Source of the DNA: Methanobacteriota archaeon
GTDB lineage: Archaea; Thermoplasmatota; Poseidoniia; Poseidoniales; Poseidoniaceae
Assembly: GCA_002699515.1 (NCBI GenBank)
Contig: PAAW01000064.1
Location: forward strand, 1-32,343
DNA: 32,343 bases
Reading direction: 5' to 3'
The stretch's first letter is position 1. Each line of letters opens with the position of its first letter. The translations under genes and the position numbers were made by a program. This document shows, one piece after another, positions 8,908 through 16,927 of the stretch. Below the pieces are notes generated by a model that saw only the letters and a program-made list of their open reading frames with translations, ran no database searches and was not told the origin of the DNA.

Positions 8908-9116
8908 TGGAACATGTAATAATCTCAAACCACACAAGACGACAGAACTTTTTGAATAACACTTTGTTTACTTTGCTTTTACTAACTTTTGTTAGTGTAA
9001 TTGCAATCACAATAAATAGCTCTTTAATTGCGCTATTATTTATTTTAGCCCCCGCTACAATAATAAATGTTATTTGGATTTTATTACATACTAACTCTGT
9101 TTTTAAAATAGATTGA
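8908..9116 (+). CDS. Small hydrophobic two-TM protein, unknown (divergent from proteorhodopsin)
   Basis: 'MEHVIISNHTRRQNFLNNTLFTLLLLTFVSVIAITINSSLIALLFILAPATIINVIWILLHTNSVFKID'; competes with a less protein-like minus-strand ORF 8807-9010. Confidence 0.4.
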
Positions 9117-9138
9117 TGGTAATTAAAATTTTGTTATA

Positions 9139-10221
9139 TTAGGGGATCCATTTTAGTGAATAGATCCCCCCGTGGTTGTCTGTCTTTTCACTAGCACTAC
9201 CAAAATAGATTCTCCACGATCCATCATTTAATTGTACTGCTGTTGGATCTGCTAATACATTAATATCCAAACCAAGTCCTTCAGATACAGTAGATGTGTT
9301 GGCAATCATACCTTCAACTTCCCAATTCAAACCATCGACACTTACGGCTGTCATAATCTCTTGGGGATGGAAAGGAGTAATGTGGGGATGATCTTGAGGG
9401 TTCATCATAGTGTAGAATAATCGATATCCCCCCCCAACATTATGAATTTCAATATCTATTGCTTGGTAAAGTAAAATCCCATCACTTTTACCAAAATTTA
9501 TCCCATCTTCAGTTGAAGTAAAACTAGCCATATGTGAGGGGTTCGCACAAGAAAAATAAAGTCGAACACTGTCATCATTATCATTTAAACGTACCACACT
9601 TGGAGTTCCTAAAAAACCATGACAAGGGTCTCCTGCACCTTGGGCATTAGTACCATTATCTCCCACCCTATTATTAGGTCCAATATCTGTTAAATTAGTA
9701 AACACAGCAGAAGTAGAATTTACTGATTCTGTGCCGTTATTTAATGTAACTTTTGTTGTAGTATACAACCTATAACTCCCATCATTTAATTTAATAAAAT
9801 TTAAGCCACAACCACCAATTCCTGTTCTCAATGGTGAGGTAAAATTCAATCCATCATCTGAAATAGAATAATGGTGACCTTCAGTACCGTTGCACATATA
9901 AAGATAAAATAGATTATCTTCAAAGTAAATAAAGGGTACTGTGACCCCCAATAAAACGGGTTTTCCTGGTGTCTCAAAAATAACTGAGCCAGTAAAATTA
10001 TCCATCGGAGTTGCGCCTTCAAAGTCATCATCTATCCATTCTGGCCACGGAATTGGTTCATATTGACAAGATCCGTCATTAGAATTTGCTTTTTCATCAT
10101 AATTATTTGCTTCTTGATCTGTACAACCACTTTGTTTTGTTTCTTCTTGAAGGCAGCCCATTAAAGGAAATGTAAACAAAAAAATAATAATTAATGTTAA
10201 TATCTTCTTCATAAATACCAA
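9139..10221 (-). CDS. Lipoprotein with five-bladed-propeller (GH43/sialidase-like) domain and CTD-x-A-x-NYD motif
   Basis: Lipobox 'FPLMGC'; 'CTDQEANNYDEKANSNDGSC'; repeated 'LNDGSYRLYTT', 'LNDNDDSVRLYFS', 'VGGGYRLFYT', 'LNDGSWRIYFGSA' blades. Confidence 0.65.
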   Translation of the reverse strand: MVFMKKILTLIIIFLFTFPLMGCLQEETKQSGCTDQEANNYDEKANSNDGSCQYEPIPWPEWIDDDFEGATPMDNFTGSVIFETPGKPVLLGVTVPFIYFEDNLFYLYMCNGTEGHHYSISDDGLNFTSPLRTGIGGCGLNFIKLNDGSYRLYTTTKVTLNNGTESVNSTSAVFTNLTDIGPNNRVGDNGTNAQGAGDPCHGFLGTPSVVRLNDNDDSVRLYFSCANPSHMASFTSTEDGINFGKSDGILLYQAIDIEIHNVGGGYRLFYTMMNPQDHPHITPFHPQEIMTAVSVDGLNWEVEGMIANTSTVSEGLGLDINVLADPTAVQLNDGSWRIYFGSASEKTDNHGGIYSLKWIP

Positions 10222-10236
10222 TTCCTAAATATTTTT

Positions 10237-10743
10237 TTATGTTTTAATTTTAAAATAAATAAATGCAAATAAAATTGCAAGTGTGGAAATATTAAATCCA
10301 AAACCTGGTGTTTCTATGGGTTCTTCAATAATTGGTGTACTCCAGGGAAGTACAATATTGTGCATTGTTGAATTATCTGTTACTGTAAAAATTAATGTTG
10401 ATCCTATTGTAATTGTTATTTCAGATGGTGAAAACTCCCATGTAGATACATTTATTGGATATGTGCTTGCATTACCATTCGTTATTGTAATTGATAGTAA
10501 CATTTCTTGTCCTCTTCCAAACATACAATAACCTATATTATCATCTAAATTTGTTACATATTTACAATCAACATTACTACATTTTTCATTTAATGATTCT
10601 GGTAGTGTGTATGAATATTCTATTCCTGGTTCGAATGTGTCATTATGTGTTGGTCCTGGAAAATGTGTTATTCCTGCCGATACAGAACTTGGAATAATTA
10701 TTAAAATAATTAATGATAAAAGGTAAATTGATTTCTGCGCCAT
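10237..10743 (-). CDS. Secreted, cupredoxin-like protein with PGF-CTERM-like tail
   Basis: Signal peptide; 'FSPSEITITIGSTLIFTVTDNSTMHNIVLP'; C-terminus 'ETPGFGFNISTLAILFAFIYFKIKT'. Confidence 0.55.
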   Translation of the reverse strand: MAQKSIYLLSLIILIIIPSSVSAGITHFPGPTHNDTFEPGIEYSYTLPESLNEKCSNVDCKYVTNLDDNIGYCMFGRGQEMLLSITITNGNASTYPINVSTWEFSPSEITITIGSTLIFTVTDNSTMHNIVLPWSTPIIEEPIETPGFGFNISTLAILFAFIYFKIKT

Positions 10744-10774
10744 ATTATTTCACCAAAAGTTGTTTTTTTTATAT

Positions 10775-12088
10775 TTATTCAATTACATATGTTTCCCTAT
10801 TCATTGGATTATGTACATTTATTCCAAGTTCTAATAATGATTTGGTTAATGGTGGTCTTGATGTTTTGTGGTCTGTATGATAAAGTATAACATCTTCTGC
10901 TTTACATTCTTTAGCAAAATTTACTAATTCATCATGGCCTGCATGAGTTGAAAAATCAAATCTTTTAACTTCTAGATCTATTGGAGTGATATTTCCAAAA
11001 ATTGGTAATCTTCCTTTTTCTAATAACATCCTTCCTCCGGTTCCTTCTGCTTGATAACCTGTTAAAAATACTGAATTTCTCTTGTCCATTCTTAATCTAT
11101 TAAGATACCAGACCGCAGGTCCACCTTCCAACATCCCACTAGTACTTACAATAACGTCAGCTTCCAAAGCTTTTTTCCGATCCGACTTACTAGATACTTT
11201 TCTTGATCTTCCAAAAGCAAATTCTAATGCTGAAGGATTTAATAATTCATTTTTATGATTAAGCATTGTTTTTGTAATTGTTTTTCCCATACCATCATAA
11301 TGTATTTCTAAATCTAAATCAGAATCTTGTAAAATCATCAAAATATCTTGGCTTCTACCCATTGCAAATGAGGGTATTAATGCGGTACCCCCCCTTTCAA
11401 CTACTCTTTCAACTTCTCTCAAAAATCTGTTTTCTTCATCTTTACGATTTGGATGATTTTTTCCTCCATAGGTTCCTTCCATAAATAAAATATCGGCTTT
11501 TTGGGGTTTTGCTCCTTCAACTAATCTTGAATTTCTAGTATCAAAATCACCAGAAATTAATATTTTCTTTTCTGGTGTTTGAATATCTATCATAGCAGCA
11601 CCTGGAATATGTCCTGCTTTTCTTAAACACCAAGTCCAATCATCTAACTCATTTATTTTATTATATTCATGAATATTCCAAGCTGATTCTGATTCTGCTG
11701 CATCTCTTTTATCCCATGCTAATGGATACCCTTCTATTTTACTTACTTTATAACAATCATTCCACATTAATTTAGATATAGATGAAGTAAAAGCTGTAGC
11801 ATGTAATTTTGTATAATGAGATGAATTTAACCAGGGCACCATTCCTAAATGATCAATATGTGCATGGGTTATGATAGAATCAGATATTTTAGGTGCTGCT
11901 GCAGGATATTTAGGGGGTTTTGTAGGAGCTAAACCATAATCAAATAATAATTTTGATTTTGTATAATCTTCTATTATACAACCTACATTTCCTACTTCTT
12001 CTCCCCCGCCTAAAAAATGGTATCTAAATCCTTTATCAATTGGATCTGATGGATAAGATGTGATTCGTGTTGGATTATACATTACCAT
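10775..12088 (-). CDS. MBL-fold/beta-CASP ribonuclease (CPSF-like)
   Basis: 'HAHIDHLGMVPWL', 'ISGDFDTRNSRLV', 'MEGTYGGKNH', 'VSTSGMLEGGPAVWYL', 'VKRFDFSTHAGHDEL', 'YHTDHKTSRP'. Confidence 0.9.
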   Translation of the reverse strand: MVMYNPTRITSYPSDPIDKGFRYHFLGGGEEVGNVGCIIEDYTKSKLLFDYGLAPTKPPKYPAAAPKISDSIITHAHIDHLGMVPWLNSSHYTKLHATAFTSSISKLMWNDCYKVSKIEGYPLAWDKRDAAESESAWNIHEYNKINELDDWTWCLRKAGHIPGAAMIDIQTPEKKILISGDFDTRNSRLVEGAKPQKADILFMEGTYGGKNHPNRKDEENRFLREVERVVERGGTALIPSFAMGRSQDILMILQDSDLDLEIHYDGMGKTITKTMLNHKNELLNPSALEFAFGRSRKVSSKSDRKKALEADVIVSTSGMLEGGPAVWYLNRLRMDKRNSVFLTGYQAEGTGGRMLLEKGRLPIFGNITPIDLEVKRFDFSTHAGHDELVNFAKECKAEDVILYHTDHKTSRPPLTKSLLELGINVHNPMNRETYVIE

Positions 12089-12130
12089 TAATCAAACCTA
12101 AAATGTATTTTCACTTCAATATATGGGCCC

Positions 12131-12154
12131 ACCCCCTTATTTCCTGTGGAAAAT
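12131..12154 (-). promoter_or_regulatory. ORB-like dyad + G-string element, left copy
   Basis: Minus strand reads TTTTCCACAGGAAATAAGGGGGT; inverted with respect to the right copy. Confidence 0.6.
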
Positions 12155-12272
12155 AATTGATTGATAAAACATTGAATATCTAAGAAATGTTTAATTGATT
12201 GTCGCGAAATCGATAATTGAGGTAATTTGCATTGGAAATGAATTGATGATTTGCATTGATATTTCAAATTAA

Positions 12273-12301
12273 TATTTCCACAGGAAATAAAGGGGTTAGG
12301 G
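12273..12301 (+). promoter_or_regulatory. ORB-like dyad + G-string element, right copy
   Basis: TATTTCCACAGGAAATAAAGGGGTTAGGG; shares TTTCCACAGGAAATAA(A/G)GGGG with the left copy. Confidence 0.6.
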
Positions 12302-12337
12302 TATAAATTTCTAAAGTAAAAACTTCTGGGTAGTAAT

Positions 12338-12544
12338 ATGGCAAGATTAAAGGGTCACAAATTTAACGTAATTGATGATCTTTGTTATGGATGTGGTGCA
12401 TGTATTGGACTTTGCCCCCTTTCTGTTTTAGAATTAGTAGATCAAATAGCAGTTGTTGATGAGAAAAATTGTTCACATTGTGAATTATGTATTCCTTCTT
12501 GTCCAGTGTTTGCATTGGAATTAAAGGTAGATAATAATGAATAA
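12338..12544 (+). CDS. 2[4Fe-4S] ferredoxin
   Basis: 68 aa; 'CYGCGACIGLCP' and 'CSHCELCIPSCP'. Confidence 0.92.
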   Translation: MARLKGHKFNVIDDLCYGCGACIGLCPLSVLELVDQIAVVDEKNCSHCELCIPSCPVFALELKVDNNE

Positions 12545-13253
12545 AATAATTATTATTGGAGGGGGATTAACAGGACTTTCATGTGCATTTAAATTAATTC
12601 AAATGGAAATAGAACCTTCAAATATTACAATTTATGAAGCCAGACAAGAAATTGGTTCACCAACAAGATCACCAGGAATAGCTAAAAAATCAAAAAATAT
12701 TGATTTATTAATTGATAAAATTAAATTACAACCATTAACGTTATTAAATTTAAATCATAATTTATTTTCATTCAGAAGAGAATGGTTAGAAAAATCAATT
12801 TCAATTTATTTAACAAAATTAGGATGCAATATCAAATTAAAAACCAAAATTACAGAAAAAGAAATTATCCAATTTTTTGATAATGAAAATAATAAAACAA
12901 TAATTATAAATTGTGCAGGTAATAAAAAGAAAAGTAGTGGATTTCCTGGAGACTATACTGATTTTATTAATACTAAAAAGAAAATAATAAATTATAATTT
13001 TCCTAAAACTGTTAGATGGTATGGTTATTTATTTACCTCTTCTAATGAATTTAAAATCGAAGAAAAATATATTTCAATAAATAAAAAAGATGGATTAAAT
13101 GAAACATGGATTTGTGAAGAAGAAGTAAAAAACAATATAAATTTTAAAACAATAGAATTTATCAAATCAAATTTTCCACCAAAGTCAGAGTTAATTTTAG
13201 CAAATAATACAATAGACAGAGGATTTTCTTTAACAAATAAAGCAATGAAATAA
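12537..13253 (+). CDS. Short FAD-binding oxidoreductase, geranylgeranyl reductase-like
   Basis: 238 aa; Rossmann 'KIIIIGGGLTGLSCAFKL', 'YEARQEIGSPTRSPG'; overlaps the ferredoxin gene, followed by GGGP synthase. Confidence 0.65.
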   Translation: MNKIIIIGGGLTGLSCAFKLIQMEIEPSNITIYEARQEIGSPTRSPGIAKKSKNIDLLIDKIKLQPLTLLNLNHNLFSFRREWLEKSISIYLTKLGCNIKLKTKITEKEIIQFFDNENNKTIIINCAGNKKKSSGFPGDYTDFINTKKKIINYNFPKTVRWYGYLFTSSNEFKIEEKYISINKKDGLNETWICEEEVKNNINFKTIEFIKSNFPPKSELILANNTIDRGFSLTNKAMK

Positions 13254-13269
13254 TGGGGGTGATGTTATA

Positions 13270-14076
13270 ATTTTAGATGAATATAATAATACGTTTGAAT
13301 ATTTAATAAATCGGAAGAAACCTTGCCATGCAACTTTAATAGATCCCGAAAAACAGACTCCAGAGGAATCAGTAAAAATAGTTCAAATAGCAATAGAGTC
13401 TGGTACAGATTTAATATTGATAGGGGGGTCAACAACAGATAAAACATCAGTTCAAAAAACAGTCGAAATTATTCAAGAAACTATGGAGCTTCAACAGTGG
13501 GCAGCAACACAAAATGGAGTTTTTGAAGATCAAACAGCAATAGTGCCAGTTATATTATTTCCAAATGCTTCTAACACACTAAGTACAAATGCTGATGCAT
13601 TATTATTCATGACTTTATTAAATAGCAATTCAACAAAATATTTAATTAAAGAACAATTAAAGTCAACAAAATATATCTTTGATAATAATATTGAAACAAT
13701 TTCTACCGCTTATTTAATCTTTGAACCTGGAATGAAAGTAGGAGAAGTGGGAGATGCAGAATTAATTAAAAAAACCGATTTAGAAACTTCAATTGCATAT
13801 TCTCGTTTAGCCAAATATTTCAATTTTAAAATATTATATTTAGAGGCAGGAAGTGGAGCAAATCTACCAATTTCTGAAGAAATAATCTCATCATCAAAAA
13901 AAGAGTTTGATGGGTTGTTATTTGTTGGAGGGGGTATAAAAACACCAGAACAAGCAAAAAAAGCATCTTTAGCAGGAGCAGATTGGATAGTTACTGGTAA
14001 TCTAACAGAATCATTTAATGATTATAACCAACTTAAAACGAAATTAAAATTATTAATTGATGAAATTAAAAACTAA
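13270..14076 (+). CDS. Geranylgeranylglyceryl phosphate synthase; probable ATT start (ORF-track start at 13417 is too short)
   Basis: Upstream in-frame sequence 'LDEYNNTFEYLINRKKPCHATLIDPEKQTPEESVKIVQIAIESGTDLILIGGST'; later 'AYLIFEPGMKVGEVGDAELI', 'YLEAGSGAN', 'LLFVGGGIKTPEQAKKASLAGADWIVTGNL'. Confidence 0.9.
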   Translation: MLDEYNNTFEYLINRKKPCHATLIDPEKQTPEESVKIVQIAIESGTDLILIGGSTTDKTSVQKTVEIIQETMELQQWAATQNGVFEDQTAIVPVILFPNASNTLSTNADALLFMTLLNSNSTKYLIKEQLKSTKYIFDNNIETISTAYLIFEPGMKVGEVGDAELIKKTDLETSIAYSRLAKYFNFKILYLEAGSGANLPISEEIISSSKKEFDGLLFVGGGIKTPEQAKKASLAGADWIVTGNLTESFNDYNQLKTKLKLLIDEIKN

Positions 14077-14088
14077 GGGGGAGATATA

Positions 14089-15096
14089 ATTAATTATAAA
14101 AAACCACCAATTAAATCTAAATATTTTTCTAAATTTAAAAAAACACTTCCATCAATGAAAAACAAAACAGTGGTAATTACAGGTACAACAACAGGAACAG
14201 GTTATGTTGCCGCAACGACTGTTGCAGAGCTTGGTGCCAAATTAATAATGCTCAACCGCCCCTCTAAAAGATCAAAAAAAATCCACGACGAAATTATGAA
14301 AAAGTACCAAGAAACCGAAGTATATACAATTGATTGTGATTTACAATCCTTTTTTTCTGTCCATAATGCAATTTCCAAAATAATTGAAATATGTCCAGAG
14401 GGGATAGATGTGCTTTGTAATAATGCAGGAGTAATGGCTTTAATGGATATTGCAACAGAAGATGGGTATGATATTCAAATGCAAACTAACCACCTTTCTC
14501 ATTTTCTTTTAGTTTGTGAATTATTTACATTATTAGAAAAAACATCTACAGAAAAAGGGGAATCAAGAATTGTTAACCACTCTAGTATTGCTAGACTTAC
14601 AGTAAAAAAACTAAAAAAAGAATATCTTGGAAAAAACGGAGGTAATTTGGGGGGTAATGGGAAAAGTATGTTTTTTGGTGGTGCAAGATGGAAACGTTAT
14701 GGGCAAACAAAATTTGCTAATGCTGCATTTACAGCAACACTCCACGAAAAACTTCAGACAAAGAGATCAAAAATTAAGGCTTTAGTAGCTCATCCAGGAC
14801 TTTCAAACACAGAACTTCAAGTTACTACAATGAAAGATGGTGGTATGGCGAAAAAAATGACAGGATTTATGATGAAAAGGTCTCAAAGTGCAGAAGATGG
14901 TGCTATGGGGATTCTAAGTTGTATATGCCTCCCCGAAGCCGAATCAGGCCAATTTTGGGGCCCAGGTAAAGGAATGATGGCAATGAAGGGAAAAGCAAAA
15001 CCATTCAATATGGAAAAAAGTTACAATAATAATAGAACAAAAACATTACTTTGGGAAAAAAGTTGTGAAGCAATTGGTAAGGAATTTATAATTTAA
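14089..15096 (+). CDS. Short-chain dehydrogenase/reductase (retinol/protochlorophyllide reductase-like); probable ATT start, canonical alternative ATG at 14155
   Basis: 'KTVVITGTTTGTGYVAA', 'DVLCNNAGVMA', 'QTNHLSHFLL', 'RYGQTKFANAAF', 'LVAHPGLSNT'; in-frame N-terminal extension behind GGGGGAGAT. Confidence 0.85.
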   Translation: MNYKKPPIKSKYFSKFKKTLPSMKNKTVVITGTTTGTGYVAATTVAELGAKLIMLNRPSKRSKKIHDEIMKKYQETEVYTIDCDLQSFFSVHNAISKIIEICPEGIDVLCNNAGVMALMDIATEDGYDIQMQTNHLSHFLLVCELFTLLEKTSTEKGESRIVNHSSIARLTVKKLKKEYLGKNGGNLGGNGKSMFFGGARWKRYGQTKFANAAFTATLHEKLQTKRSKIKALVAHPGLSNTELQVTTMKDGGMAKKMTGFMMKRSQSAEDGAMGILSCICLPEAESGQFWGPGKGMMAMKGKAKPFNMEKSYNNNRTKTLLWEKSCEAIGKEFII

Positions 15097-15101
15097 TAAA
15101 T

Positions 15102-15608
15102 TCATTCTGGGATTTTTTCTGGTGGCACAATTCTTGATTTATATAATATAAAAATAATAAAAAATAATATAAATATAGGAATCAATGATATACCATCCTC
15201 TTCATACTCATTATCTTTAATATTTTGTTGAATAATTTCTTCTTCTATATTTAATACCGTAATTCCACCAACCATCCCAAGATCTTCATGAGGTTCACAA
15301 AAAAAATCATATGTTCCAGATTGTGTATAATTGAAAGTATACAAATAATCAACATCCCTTTCAGGATCTCCAGAATTAAATAAATTATTTTCTTCTACTG
15401 AATTATGTGGCAATAATTCACCACCCCATAAAAAACGAACACTATCTCCTTCATTAATAGTTAAACTATCAGGGGAAAATCTTAAATTTGTACTATCAAC
15501 AATTACTATATGTTCAACACCTTCTTCATTTACCATTCCAATATTACCACAAAGTATCATAGATAAAGAAACTAAAATTATAATGTTTAATTTCAAAATC
15601 AAACCCTC
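15102..15608 (-). CDS. Membrane-anchored blue copper protein (plastocyanin-like cupredoxin); probable start near 15608
   Basis: 'LRFSPDSLTINEGDSVRFLWGGELLPHNSVEE...GTYDFFCEPHEDLGMVGGITV' retains His, Cys, His, Met ligands; C-terminal TM; ORF track extends to 15641. Confidence 0.78.
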   Translation of the reverse strand, partial: EGLILKLNIIILVSLSMILCGNIGMVNEEGVEHIVIVDSTNLRFSPDSLTINEGDSVRFLWGGELLPHNSVEENNLFNSGDPERDVDYLYTFNYTQSGTYDFFCEPHEDLGMVGGITVLNIEEEIIQQNIKDNEYEEDGISLIPIFILFFIIFILYKSRIVPPEKIPE

Positions 15609-16224
15609 ATTTTTTTGGTCTAGCGTAATCAAACCTTTCAATTAATTCAGTTTGTACATAACCATCCAAACCATTTATTGCAACAGTGCCACCTTCATCT
15701 AATCTTAACCACCCATCATCCTTTAAAATATTATTTTCAATATATATTTCCTCAATAGATGCGACAATTAAAATTGTAGAATTTTCCTTAATAGTATATT
15801 CATTCAAATATTTACACCCCAATTTTATTTTGGAACTTCTAACATAAGGTGCGATGAATTCATTCAAAAAAACCGCTTCCAAATTAGTTTTATCAAATTC
15901 TGAAATATTTTTTGGGTATTTAGCAGAAGTATGGTGTGCATCTTTTATATCATCTTTATTAATATGATTAATAGTAAAAAAACGAGATTCTAAAATATTA
16001 TCATAAGTATTTCTAAATTCTGTTTTTGGCCTCAATATAAAACAAATTAAAGAAGGATCACTTCCCAAATGAGTAACAGAACTAAAAATTGCTAGATTAT
16101 TATTTCCATCTTTATCAATACTTCCAATAAGATTAGCAGATTTAAAACCAGTACAACTATTTATAAGATTTAATCTATAAATTTTTTCTAATTTATCAAT
16201 AGATTTCTTATTAAAATAAACCAT
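15607..16224 (-). CDS. Flavin reductase-like FMN-binding protein
   Basis: 205 aa; 'ANLIGSIDKDGNNNLAIFSSVTHLGSDPSLICFILRP', 'FTINHI', 'IKLGCKYLNEYTI'. Confidence 0.75.
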   Translation of the reverse strand: MVYFNKKSIDKLEKIYRLNLINSCTGFKSANLIGSIDKDGNNNLAIFSSVTHLGSDPSLICFILRPKTEFRNTYDNILESRFFTINHINKDDIKDAHHTSAKYPKNISEFDKTNLEAVFLNEFIAPYVRSSKIKLGCKYLNEYTIKENSTILIVASIEEIYIENNILKDDGWLRLDEGGTVAINGLDGYVQTELIERFDYARPKK

Positions 16225-16400
16225 TTTTCTAACTCCTAAAACCCAAATATACTAAGACTAACACAATTCCTATTTTATTCCTATATTAATTACTTTGTTT
16301 TTTTACTTAACACAACCCCCCCTTTTTTCAAATTAAAATCAAAATTTTGTAATTTTTTATTTAACAAAATTTCATAAGTCAAATAAATTAGGGAAAATTA

Positions 16401-16634
16401 ATGCAAGAACTATTTGGACAAGAATATACTTATGCTAGGACATGGGAAGATATTGAAAATATGTTGGACAAAGCGGAAAGAAAATTAAATTTTCACAAAT
16501 CAAAAATGTCTCAAATTAAAATAAAATCTAAATCATGGATAATACATGCTAGGAATTTCAAAGCTCTTGAGGGAGTTATTAAAACATTAAAATGGACATT
16601 AGGGGATAGAGATATTAAACACCCACTGAATTAA
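16401..16634 (+). CDS. Small soluble protein, unknown
   Basis: 77 aa; SD-like GGGAAAA upstream; low-hydrophobic, codon-like sequence. Confidence 0.55.
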   Translation: MQELFGQEYTYARTWEDIENMLDKAERKLNFHKSKMSQIKIKSKSWIIHARNFKALEGVIKTLKWTLGDRDIKHPLN

Positions 16635-16680
16635 AATATTATTTTTTAAAACGACCTCGATTTTGCGGAACAATATTAAT

Positions 16681-16923
16681 TCAAATTAATAGTACTACCA
16701 CAATAATGGGAATTGCAAACCCAACAACAACCATAGACCAAAGAAAAATACTACTATTCCGCATCTTTTTTTCCCTTTCTTCATTATCAGGCATATATAA
16801 TTCAACAAATTTACATTTATTACAAGATATTATTTTAAAAAACTCACGACTTTGTATGATAGCATCTCTTTCCTTACTCAAATCTTTACTTCCACATTTT
16901 GGACAAAGTTTGTTTTTTCTCAT
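16681..16923 (-). CDS. Zinc-ribbon plus TM protein
   Basis: 'MRKNKLCPKCGSKDLSKE...IISCNKCKFVELYMP' then C-terminal TM; overlaps the 3' end of the coiled-coil gene. Confidence 0.65.
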   Translation of the reverse strand: MRKNKLCPKCGSKDLSKERDAIIQSREFFKIISCNKCKFVELYMPDNEEREKKMRNSSIFLWSMVVVGFAIPIIVVVLLI

Positions 16924-16927
16924 TTTC

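Noticed and set aside
8807-9010. Minus-strand 67-aa ORF upstream of proteorhodopsin
   Set aside because: Overlaps the proteorhodopsin promoter region and competes with a more protein-like plus-strand ORF; no SD or domain.
9846-10031. Minus-strand 61-aa ORF in another frame of the propeller lipoprotein
   Set aside because: Same-strand alternative frame of a well-supported gene.
10621-10645. 'ggttcgaatgtg' resembling a tRNA T-loop
   Set aside because: Lies inside a coding frame and no acceptor/anticodon stems pair around it.
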